From Pontibacter pamirensis (lineage in GTDB: Bacteria; Bacteroidota; Bacteroidia; Cytophagales; Hymenobacteraceae): a stretch of 51,648 bases of DNA. The stretch is from contig NZ_SSNI01000042.1 of assembly GCF_010015475.1 (NCBI RefSeq), forward strand, positions 1 to 51,648, given 5' to 3'. The translations under genes were made by a program, and so were the position numbers. The notes beneath the pieces were generated by a model. That model did not search any database. It was not told the DNA's origin and saw only the letters and a list, made by a program, of their open reading frames with translations. Position 1 is the stretch's first letter; every line of letters starts with the position of its first letter. This document shows, piece after piece, positions 24,605 through 31,773 of this stretch.

Positions 24605-24970
24605 CTAATCCCGCTCCAGTACGATTAAATTGGCAGAGGCACGGTTCAATGCAATGGGAATGTTGTTTAAAACAGCTGTCCGAATAAGCGTTTGTATGTC
24701 GTGTTCGTGGCCATGCGGAGTTTCAACGTCTATGAAGAAAATAATTTTGTGCACTTCGCCCTGCAGAATGCGTGCTGCCAGCAGAATGTCTCCTCCACTT
24801 GGTCCGTGTCCGAAGGGCTGCACGTTCAGGTCCAGCAGGTCGTTTATCAGTTGAGACGTGTTAGTAGTACCGATGAGTTTATGTTCTTCCAGTGCCTTTT
24901 GATTCTCTTTCACCCAGTTCAGCAGGTCAGTTTTCTTGTTGTTATGCGCTACTAAAGCAATTGTTGTCAT
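24605..24970 (-). CDS. mgsA: Methylglyoxal synthase
   Basis: The 121-aa enzyme turns dihydroxyacetone phosphate into methylglyoxal, a bypass of lower glycolysis under phosphate limitation. MTTIALVAHNNKK, GTTNTS, GHGPSGGDILLAARI with the catalytic Asp61, and FFIDVETPHGHEHDIQTLIR are hallmark segments. The frame is open to a GTG at 24994, but the ATG at 24970 matches the family start. A promoter (25041-25070) and a 5'-leader hairpin GCTTCA/TGAAGC (24999-25015) precede it. It appears monocistronic. Confidence 0.93.
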   Translation of the reverse strand: MTTIALVAHNNKKTDLLNWVKENQKALEEHKLIGTTNTSQLINDLLDLNVQPFGHGPSGGDILLAARILQGEVHKIIFFIDVETPHGHEHDIQTLIRTAVLNNIPIALNRASANLIVLERD

Positions 24971-25040
24971 ATTTTCAGTTTTAAGATTCTGCACATGCGC
25001 TTCAGCACATGAAGCGTCGGCTTGTTAGTTTAAATTAGAG

Positions 25041-25070
25041 CGAAGATAAGCAAAGCGACAGAAGTATCAA
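25041..25070 (-). promoter_or_regulatory. Promoter of mgsA (TTG, 19 nt, TATCTTCG)
   Basis: On the minus strand TTG (25070-25068), an exact 19-nt spacer and TATCTTCG (25048-25041, one mismatch) are present. The transcript would start near 25034, giving a leader of about 64 nt. Confidence 0.6.
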
Positions 25071-25198
25071 GAAGTGAAATAGAAGACCTTCCTGATTTAA
25101 TATTTAGATAATATACGTTCTCTTAACAACAGCCTTGTTTGGTGTTGCTCCTGGAATGCGTATAAACTTAACTACAGCTTCAGAAAACAATGTATAAC

Positions 25199-25249
25199 AA
25201 AAAAACTACCGCATGTACCATTGCTTAAAAGCAATGGTACATGCGGTAG
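25199..25249 (-). terminator. 21-bp perfect hairpin plus T-run, terminator of the acidic protein gene
   Basis: Arms 25206-25226 and 25229-25249 are perfectly complementary with only AA between them (effective loop TTAAAA). On the minus strand seven Ts follow (25205-25199). It lies about 54 nt after the stop of the gene at 25303. Confidence 0.85.
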
Positions 25250-25302
25250 AAATAACAGCTGTTTGTTATAGAGAGATGCTGTTTTTAAAAATGTGTTAGA
25301 GC

Positions 25303-25701
25303 TTACTCTGCCGTCCAGAGCACGCGCTCCTGGTCAGCCAGAATCAACAGTATCCGTGGGGGGTTAGCTACAATTACCAGGCGCATCTCTACTCCCGGAA
25401 ACGAATCAGACTCTACCCAAACACCTTCTTTTTCATCCTCTTCGAGGGCGGCCTCCGGGTCAAGGGTACTGGCCAGGTAAGCGGTTGGCAAAAGAATATC
25501 AGCGTCTGATTTCAACTTGCCGTGCACATCTTCCAACACATCTTCAAGGTAGTCACCATACTCCTCATTGAAGTCATCTTCCAGGTCGTGCAGTTCCTCT
25601 TCAATATCATCATAGCGCTTATCATTGTAATCCATGGTATTCAGCTCTTGCTTTTTTGCCAGGATCGCAACGATAGCATCGTTTAAAACATTTACATTCA
25701 T
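25303..25701 (-). CDS. Acidic conserved hypothetical protein
   Basis: The 132-aa protein has a strongly acidic helical N-terminal half (about residues 20-60: DDIEEELHDLEDDFNEEYGDYLEDVLEDVHGKL) and a C-terminal beta-rich part (VEMRLVIVANPPRILLILADQERVLW). There is no signal peptide or membrane helix. I do not recognise the family; the shape resembles small Bacteroidota cytosolic proteins of unknown role. It has its own likely promoter and terminator and is divergent from hpd. Confidence 0.72.
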   Translation of the reverse strand: MNVNVLNDAIVAILAKKQELNTMDYNDKRYDDIEEELHDLEDDFNEEYGDYLEDVLEDVHGKLKSDADILLPTAYLASTLDPEAALEEDEKEGVWVESDSFPGVEMRLVIVANPPRILLILADQERVLWTAE

Positions 25702-25717
25702 GTGATCGTGTTTTTTA

Positions 25718-25748
25718 CAAAGTTGGAAACATGCCGTAGCAATTGCAA
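25718..25748 (-). promoter_or_regulatory. Candidate promoter of the acidic protein gene
   Basis: On the minus strand TTG (25748-25746), 20 nt and CAACTTTG (25725-25718) are present, one mismatch from TAnnTTTG. Transcription would start about 10 nt before the ATG. Confidence 0.4.
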
Positions 25749-25786
25749 GTAATCAGGTGATAATTTAACCCACAGCCGCTTAGATT

Positions 25787-25815
25787 TTGATAAATCCATA
25801 AAAGCTGTATTTTTA
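25787..25815 (+). promoter_or_regulatory. Candidate promoter of hpd
   Basis: TTG (25787-25789), an 18-nt spacer and TATTTTTA (25808-25815), one mismatch from consensus, lie about 30 nt before the hpd ATG. Confidence 0.4.
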
Positions 25816-25844
25816 CAATAATCACCTGAAAACCTCTGAAAACT

Positions 25845-26939
25845 ATGACAACAGACCTTTTGCCCCTGAACGGCACCGATCATATTGAATTTTATGTGGG
25901 CAATGCCAAACAGGCGGCTCATTTTTACCAGACAGCCTTTGGCTTTAAACTGATAGCTTATGCCGGCCCCGAGACAGGTGTCCGCGACCGCGCCTCCTAT
26001 GTGCTTGTACAGGACAAAATCCGGTTTGTGCTTACTACGTCGCTCGACCCGACTTCTGGTATTTCGAAGCATGTGCTGCAGCATGGAGACGGCGTAAAAG
26101 TGCTTGCATTGTGGGTGGATGATGCGGAGAAGTCATTCAATGACACCGTGGCGCGTGGGGCAATACCAGCGATAGAACCCAAAACACTGCAGGATGAGCA
26201 TGGTGAGGTGAAGCTTGCCGCTATACATACCTATGGTGAAACCATCCATACTTTTGTAGAACGCAAAAACTACAGTGGTCCTTTTATGCCGGGGTTCAAG
26301 GCTAAATCCACGGAGCTGCAGGTAGAACCAGTGGGGCTGCAGTATGTTGACCACTGCGTTGGCAATGTTGAGTTGGGCCGAATGAATGAGTGGGTGGAGT
26401 TTTACGAAAAGGTGATGGGCTTTAAACTGCTGATTACGTTCGATGATAAAGACATCAGCACTGAGTATACGGCTCTTATGTCAAAAGTGGTCTCCAATGG
26501 TAACGGTTATGTAAAGTTCCCGATAAACGAGCCGGCGAAGGGGAAGAAAAAATCACAGATTGACGAGTACCTGGAGTTTTACCGAGGGGCTGGTGTGCAG
26601 CACATTGCCATCGCTACCGATGACATACTGCATACAGTGGCAGCGTTACGACGCCGTGGTGTAGAGTTCCTTTATGTGCCGGAAACGTATTACGAGGACC
26701 TGTTTGAGCGGGTGGGTAAAATTGACGAGGACATGGAGGCCCTGAAGGCGCTGAATATTCTGGTAGACCGGGATGAGGAGGGTTACCTGTTGCAGATATT
26801 TACAAAGCCTGTAGAAGACAGACCTACAGTTTTTTATGAAATTATACAGCGCAAAGGAGCCAAGTCTTTCGGTAAAGGAAACTTTAAGGCGCTGTTCGAA
26901 TCCATTGAGCGGGAGCAGGAACTACGGGGTAACCTTTGA
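25845..26939 (+). CDS. hpd: 4-Hydroxyphenylpyruvate dioxygenase
   Basis: The 364-aa non-heme iron enzyme converts 4-hydroxyphenylpyruvate to homogentisate in tyrosine breakdown. It has two VOC-type modules (about 10-140 and 165-335). The Fe(II) ligands are His170 (VDHCVGNV), His253 (VQHIAIATDDI) and Glu332 (FYEIIQRKG). QRKGAKSFGKGNFKALFESIE is the characteristic C-terminal helix. The rest of the pathway (hmgA, fahA) is not adjacent. A terminator follows. Confidence 0.95.
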   Translation: MTTDLLPLNGTDHIEFYVGNAKQAAHFYQTAFGFKLIAYAGPETGVRDRASYVLVQDKIRFVLTTSLDPTSGISKHVLQHGDGVKVLALWVDDAEKSFNDTVARGAIPAIEPKTLQDEHGEVKLAAIHTYGETIHTFVERKNYSGPFMPGFKAKSTELQVEPVGLQYVDHCVGNVELGRMNEWVEFYEKVMGFKLLITFDDKDISTEYTALMSKVVSNGNGYVKFPINEPAKGKKKSQIDEYLEFYRGAGVQHIAIATDDILHTVAALRRRGVEFLYVPETYYEDLFERVGKIDEDMEALKALNILVDRDEEGYLLQIFTKPVEDRPTVFYEIIQRKGAKSFGKGNFKALFESIEREQELRGNL

Positions 26940-27002
26940 TAAGAAAATAAGGTAAACGCCGTGTAAATTCACTTAGATTGCTTTATTTTGATATTTATAT
27001 AC

Positions 27003-27059
27003 ATCACACCAGCTCTTTTGAACGTACTTCAGGTGCAAAAAGGGCTGGTGTGATTTTTT
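27003..27059 (+). terminator. Intrinsic terminator of hpd
   Basis: ATCACACCAGC (27003-27013) pairs with GCTGGTGTGAT (27044-27054), extended inward by CTTTTG/CAAAAAGG pairing, and ends in a T-run to 27059. Confidence 0.88.
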
Positions 27060-27099
27060 GTCCAAATATAAAAAAAGAAAATCTTTACGTACAAAGACT

Positions 27100-28833
27100 A
27101 TGATTGATAATGCTATAAGAACAAAAATTGACTCCTGGCTGTCTGGAAACTACGATGCGGCCACGAAAGCAGAAATAAACGATTTGCTGAATCGCAACGA
27201 ACACGATACGCTTTCTGATGCCTTTTATAAGGACTTAGAGTTCGGAACCGGCGGATTGCGCGGCATCATGGGGGCTGGAAGCAACCGGATGAACCGCTAT
27301 ACCCTAGGCATGGCCACACAAGGCCTTTGCAATTACCTGAAGCAGAATTTCCCTGACCAGCAAATTAAAGTGGCCATCGCCCACGACAGCCGCAATAACT
27401 CTGATAAGTTTGCCCGCATTATAGCCGATATCTTTTCTGCTAACGACATTAAGGTATACCTTTTTGATGCGCTGCGGCCTACACCGGAGCTTTCGTTCGC
27501 CATACGCCACCTGCGTTGCCAGAGCGGTGTGGTAATTACGGCCTCACACAACCCAAAAGAATACAATGGCTACAAAGCTTACTGGAATGACGGGGCGCAG
27601 GTAACGGCGCCGCACGATAAGAACATCATTACAGAAGTCAATAAAATCACGTCCATAGACGATGTGAAGTTTGAGCCAAAGCCGGAAAATATCGAGATGA
27701 TAGGGGCGGAGGTAGATGAAGCATATATGAAAGAGGTATTGGACCTTTCTATTTCTCAGGAAGCTATCAAACGCCAGCATGACCTCAAAATAGTCTTCAC
27801 GCCGATACATGGTACCGGTATAACGCTTGTGCCGGAAATACTAAAGCGCTTCGGCTTCACAAATGTGCATGTGGTAGAGGAGCAGTCCGAGCCAAACGGC
27901 AACTTCCCAACAGTGGTTTACCCGAACCCTGAAGAGAAAGATGCCATGACACTGGCCATGAAAAAAGCGGAGGAACTGGATGCTGACCTTGTAATGGCCA
28001 CAGACCCTGACGCTGACCGGGTGGGTATAGCCGTTAAAAACCTGAAAGGCGAGTTTGTTCTGTTAAACGGTAACCAGACCGGGGCTCTTTTTGTCAACTA
28101 CCTGCTGCAGGCATGGCAGAAAGCCGGAAAACTGACAGGCAAGGAGTATGTGGTGAAAACCATTGTAACAACCGACCTTATCAAAAAAATAGCTGACAGC
28201 TACAACGTAACGATGTACGAAACCCTGACCGGCTTTAAGTACATTGCTGAAATCATCCGTAACCTCGAAGGCAAAGAAACTTATATTGCCGGTGGTGAAG
28301 AGAGCTACGGCTACCTGGCCGGCGATTTTGTTCGCGACAAGGACGCTATCTCCGCCTGCGCACTAATAGCCGAAATGGCAGCGGTGGCCAAGGATAACGG
28401 GCAAAGCCTGTTCGAAATGATGGTGGAGATGTATACCAGGTATGGCTTCTACAAAGAAGATTTAGTTTCCATCACTAAAAAGGGAATGCGCGGTGCGGAA
28501 GAGATTCAGCAGATGATGGCCGACATGCGCAGCAACCCACCTCAGACCATTGCGGGCTCTAAAGTAGTCGAGATAAGTGACTACAAGTCTGGCACCCGTA
28601 AAAACACTGTGACAGGCGAAGAAAGCAAGCTTGACATGGAAAGCTCCAACGTACTGCAGTACATGACCGAAGACGGCAGTAAGATATCCGCCCGCCCATC
28701 CGGTACGGAACCTAAAATCAAGTTTTATGTCAGCGTAAACGAGCCGCTAACTTCTAAGGAAGACTTTGATGCTACAGCCCAGCAACTGAATCAAAAAATA
28801 GAGCAGACGCTGAAGGATCTGAAACTGAAGTAA
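27100..28833 (+). CDS. Phospho-sugar mutase (phosphoglucomutase/phosphomannomutase)
   Basis: The 577-aa alpha-D-phosphohexomutase interconverts hexose 1- and 6-phosphates. Motifs in order are FGTGGLRG near residue 48, the phosphoserine loop TASHNP (Ser149), the Mg site DPDADR (Asp302, Asp304, Asp306), the sugar loop GGEESYG and the phosphate loop RPSGTEPK near the end. The length fits the PgcA-like long form of Bacteroidota. The frame reaches back to a TTG at 27058 inside the hpd terminator, so the ATG at 27100 is the likely start. A terminator follows. Confidence 0.93.
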   Translation: MIDNAIRTKIDSWLSGNYDAATKAEINDLLNRNEHDTLSDAFYKDLEFGTGGLRGIMGAGSNRMNRYTLGMATQGLCNYLKQNFPDQQIKVAIAHDSRNNSDKFARIIADIFSANDIKVYLFDALRPTPELSFAIRHLRCQSGVVITASHNPKEYNGYKAYWNDGAQVTAPHDKNIITEVNKITSIDDVKFEPKPENIEMIGAEVDEAYMKEVLDLSISQEAIKRQHDLKIVFTPIHGTGITLVPEILKRFGFTNVHVVEEQSEPNGNFPTVVYPNPEEKDAMTLAMKKAEELDADLVMATDPDADRVGIAVKNLKGEFVLLNGNQTGALFVNYLLQAWQKAGKLTGKEYVVKTIVTTDLIKKIADSYNVTMYETLTGFKYIAEIIRNLEGKETYIAGGEESYGYLAGDFVRDKDAISACALIAEMAAVAKDNGQSLFEMMVEMYTRYGFYKEDLVSITKKGMRGAEEIQQMMADMRSNPPQTIAGSKVVEISDYKSGTRKNTVTGEESKLDMESSNVLQYMTEDGSKISARPSGTEPKIKFYVSVNEPLTSKEDFDATAQQLNQKIEQTLKDLKLK

Positions 28834-28851
28834 GGTTAGATTGTTAATTTT

Positions 28852-28902
28852 AAAATGGTTAAATTGTTGGTGTTCACCGCCTGCAGTTTAGCCATTTTTT
28901 TT
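28852..28902 (+). terminator. Intrinsic terminator of the phosphohexomutase gene
   Basis: AAAATGGTTAAA (28852-28863) pairs with TTTAGCCATTTT (28887-28898, one G-U), and the T-run reaches 28902. Confidence 0.8.
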
Positions 28903-29018
28903 GCCGCCTTACCCTATATGTGACTTCAACTGGATTTGTTAAGCAGCGCGACTATTTGCTGTTATACCTTCTCAATATGCCTCCACTCACACTATTTCAT
29001 TAAAAAAGGCTGGCTTTC

Positions 29019-29372
29019 TTAAACTTCCTTTAATCGGTCCTCCAGCAGTAAAAGCAAAGCCAGAAACCGTTCAGACTGCTTTTCAACATTTCTTAGCCCC
29101 TCGTGCGCTTCATCAATTTTACCGTTTTTGTATAGCCGATACAAGTTTAACGTAATGCTATCCATCTCCTGGTGTACTTTGGCAAGTTCTCTAATTTCAG
29201 ATTCATTTATATAGCGCACCAGCCCTATTGTAGTAAACCAGATACTAACCGGGCCCAGCCTGGAGAAAAAAGCTTCATCAAAAGCGCCGCCATAGAGCAT
29301 AGAGCGCACCTTCGATTTGTAGAGGATGTGCTTTATCCGGAGCTGTTGAAAATCTACCTGAGCCAGATTCAT
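29019..29372 (-). CDS. CZB-like (chemoreceptor zinc-binding) single-domain protein, degenerate
   Basis: The 117-aa helical protein resembles CZB domains. IKHILYKSKVRSMLYGG carries the first His, SRLGPVSIWFTTIG lies where CxLGxWYxxxG is expected, and KVHQEMDSITLNLYRLYKNGKIDEAHEGLRNVEKQSERFLALL matches the last helices. Canonical CZB uses three His and one Cys for zinc. Here the Cys is Ser and one His of the PHxxVH pair is missing, so zinc binding may be lost. It follows the PAS protein on the same strand after 51 nt and may be its partner. The assignment rests on pattern only. Confidence 0.55.
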   Translation of the reverse strand: MNLAQVDFQQLRIKHILYKSKVRSMLYGGAFDEAFFSRLGPVSIWFTTIGLVRYINESEIRELAKVHQEMDSITLNLYRLYKNGKIDEAHEGLRNVEKQSERFLALLLLLEDRLKEV

Positions 29373-29423
29373 TTGAAGCCTATCGCCTTTTCATTATTGC
29401 ATATATTATTTCTCATCCTCCTA

Positions 29424-30677
29424 CTACCTGCCCAACTCCTGTAACTTTTCTCTAAACCTAACCTGCTCAGTCACCTCATAGCCAAAGGCTAGAATACCCA
29501 AAACTTTGTCAGATTCAAAAACAGGGTGATACGAAAATGTGAAGTAAGTTTCATCTAAATTACCGTTATTGTTCTTGTCCAGCATGATGCGCACGTCCTC
29601 TGCTATATAAGCTTCGCCAGTATTATAAACTCCATCCAGCAGCTCTATAAACCCTTGTCCCACTATTTCAGGCACAGCCTCTGCCAATGGTTTGTGCAGC
29701 ATATCCCTATCAGGATAAATCTGCTGGTATCTTTGGTTTATCAGCTCAAACCGATGCTCCGGTCCCTTCAGAATACAGAACATGGCGGGAGCCTGCAAAA
29801 AAAGTGTTTCCAACATTTTACGCTCAGACTCTGCTTTCTCATAAGCTTGCTGCACCTGGTCTGCTAATAATGACATTTGCTCATTTGTAGCCAAAAGCTC
29901 CTGCACCATTATTCTGGTATCGTGTATATCTGTGGAGCTTCCTACCCATAGAACAATATTACCTTCTTCGTCCTCCATCGGCTGGGTGCGGCAGAGGTGC
30001 CAGCGGAATATACCGGCTTTATCACGCTTTCTCAATTCAATCTGCATCCCGATTCCGTTCTGGAAGGCCTCCTCCCATTGAGCCGTTACAGCAGGCAAAT
30101 CATCCGGATGTATTACTTTCTGCCAGCTTTCCTTCTGGAGTTCTTCCAGTGGGATTCCGGTATAGCGCTCCCAGCGCTTATTCAGGTAATTAAGCTCACC
30201 TGCAGCATTTGTGGTGAAAATCAATTGCGGCATCGCCTCCGCCATAAACCTGAACTTTTCCTCACTCTCCGAAAGGGCTACTTTGGCAAGCTCTCTTTCC
30301 GTTACATCTGAGGTATGCTGAATCAAATACTCCACATTACCTTCCTCGTCCAGCACAGGGGTATGAGAAGCCTCCCAATAACGCACTTCGTACTCCCCCC
30401 CTTCTGCTTCAGAATTAGGCAAATCGTATCGTATTACTTCAAGGTAATCCACCTGTTTACTTTGAAGCGCTTTATCCAGAGAAGCGCGCACAGGGTTTTC
30501 TTCATAAGAAAACTCTTTGTTAGGGAATGCCTCCAGCAGAAAATGCTTGCCTATGATCTGACTTGCTGAACGCCTGGTAATCTTCAGGTATGCTTCGGTT
30601 GCGTCCAGAACTTTATATTCCGGTGAAAGTACCACCATTGCTTCAGGTATGTGGCGGAATAATTTAGTATAATCCAT
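29424..30677 (-). CDS. PAS-domain sensor protein without an output domain
   Basis: The 417-aa cytoplasmic protein has three PAS domains: about 4-130 (FRHIPEAMVVLSPEYKVLDATEAYLKITRR), 140-262 (a PAS_3 type with HPDDLPAVTAQWEEAFQNG and WVGSSTDI), then a short coiled coil (265-298) and a third PAS (300-412). The frame ends with two TAG codons right after FREKLQELGR, where related proteins usually enter a histidine-kinase module. No kinase remnant lies in the 51 nt before the next gene. The ATG at 30677 (MDYTKLF) is the likely start; a TTG at 30710 is also in frame. It may be a truncated kinase or a genuine PAS-only adaptor. Confidence 0.8.
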   Translation of the reverse strand: MDYTKLFRHIPEAMVVLSPEYKVLDATEAYLKITRRSASQIIGKHFLLEAFPNKEFSYEENPVRASLDKALQSKQVDYLEVIRYDLPNSEAEGGEYEVRYWEASHTPVLDEEGNVEYLIQHTSDVTERELAKVALSESEEKFRFMAEAMPQLIFTTNAAGELNYLNKRWERYTGIPLEELQKESWQKVIHPDDLPAVTAQWEEAFQNGIGMQIELRKRDKAGIFRWHLCRTQPMEDEEGNIVLWVGSSTDIHDTRIMVQELLATNEQMSLLADQVQQAYEKAESERKMLETLFLQAPAMFCILKGPEHRFELINQRYQQIYPDRDMLHKPLAEAVPEIVGQGFIELLDGVYNTGEAYIAEDVRIMLDKNNNGNLDETYFTFSYHPVFESDKVLGILAFGYEVTEQVRFREKLQELGR

Positions 30678-30908
30678 TATTGCGTAAGGAGCAAAACAAT
30701 GTTTAAACAATGAAAACTTAAGAAATTAAGAATTTTCTGTCTTTCAATTATCTTCAAACAGACAGCCTTCAGACAAATGTAGTATTGGTATCTAGGCATA
30801 GCAACTGATTCTATACTCTAAATGGCTGCATTTGGTTCATTAACCCGATTTCCGAAACATTACTAATTTTGCTATTCAAATTCCCCGCAGTTCTTCCGAC
30901 CTCAGCAG

Positions 30909-31226
30909 GTGGTTGGTGAAAGCGGGGTTAACCAGATACTATTTTCACATGAACAACTTGTTTTAACGATCCAGGAAGTCATACAAAGCAGAAGAACCGT
31001 TAAGCCGCCGCAATTGAACGGGCAGCCGATACCAGACGAGCAGGTGAAGCAACTCTTAGCCCTGGCTGATTGGGCTCCCACGCATGGTCTTACTGAACCA
31101 TGGCGTTTCAAAGTATATGCAAGGGAAAAGGTGCAGGATTTTTGCCTGGCACATGCCGAGCTGTATAAAAAATATAACTCCAAACAAGCGACAAAGTGCA
31201 GACCGTACAGATGGTGGCAGCGATAG
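30909..31226 (+). pseudogene. Truncated nitroreductase fused to a relic of a T9SS propeller gene
   Basis: The first 80 or so residues are clearly nitroreductase-like: IQSRRTVKPPQLNGQPIPDE near residue 26, LLALADWAPTHGLTEPWRFKVY and FCLAHAELYKKY. A full enzyme has about 190-220 residues. After YKKYN the similarity stops and the frame runs out of frame into a 51-bp segment (31188-31238) that matches the 3' end of the propeller gene at 31774. The FMN-binding C-terminal half is missing. The start is a GTG at 30909 or lost. A TAATTTTG element at 30864-30871 may be the old promoter. A non-functional remnant is most likely. Confidence 0.75.
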
Positions 31227-31238
31227 CGGGAGACAAGC
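31188..31238 (+). repeat. Relic of the 3' end of a T9SS propeller gene
   Basis: These 51 bp match 35393-35445 (the last codons, stop and first 3' bases of the gene at 31774), with two substitutions and a 2-nt deletion. The original frame would read DKVQTVQMV, corresponding to DKVQTVKMV in the intact gene. It indicates that another family member once lay here. Confidence 0.75.
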
Positions 31239-31773
31239 ATGTTCTTGGTGCAAGCGCAATGGCAGAGTAGCATTCATCCCAAATAATACTCCCACCGCTT
31301 CTGCACCATTAATAAATTATTAAAGTGTTACTGTATTCATATATAAATTATTTGCTCTAATAAATAGTCCAAAGCACTAGAGTAAGATAAAGCTGTGCCC
31401 ATACTTCTTTTGACGACAGTCACTGATAAGGTTTCTCTATGCCAAAAGCAATCGTTTTGTATAACAAAATTTTATTTTATATTAAAAAATTCCTTTAAAA
31501 ACAAAACATATGATTAACAATATAAAAGTTTCCTTCTCCACAATAATTTAAATCATTTACTTAATTTTTTTAATCATATACAAAGTAATAATATATATAA
31601 AGCAATTAATTATATATAAAGTATAAATTTATCCGTAATTAAATATATGCCTAGCTATTGGTAAAGTAATAATCCAATAGTATCTACTCCCAACCTAAAA
31701 TCCCCCTTAGCCTGCCGCTTTGACAGGAGAATAAATTTCCAACTAAAGTATTTTCAACTACAATAATGTAAAT
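31239..31773. other. Very AT-rich non-coding gap upstream of the first propeller gene
   Basis: The stretch 31440-31660 is extremely AT-rich, with runs such as TATATATAAA. Near the gene, TAGCCTGCCGC...GACAGGAG (31709-31729) can form a CCTG/CAGG hairpin. A similar TAGCCTGCCGC...GCAGGAG element precedes the paralog at 43329. No exact -33/-7 pair was found. Confidence 0.45.

Noticed and set aside
29373..29423. Remnant of a histidine kinase after the PAS protein (frameshift)
   Set aside because: Only 51 nt separate the two genes and none of the three frames resembles a HisKA segment.
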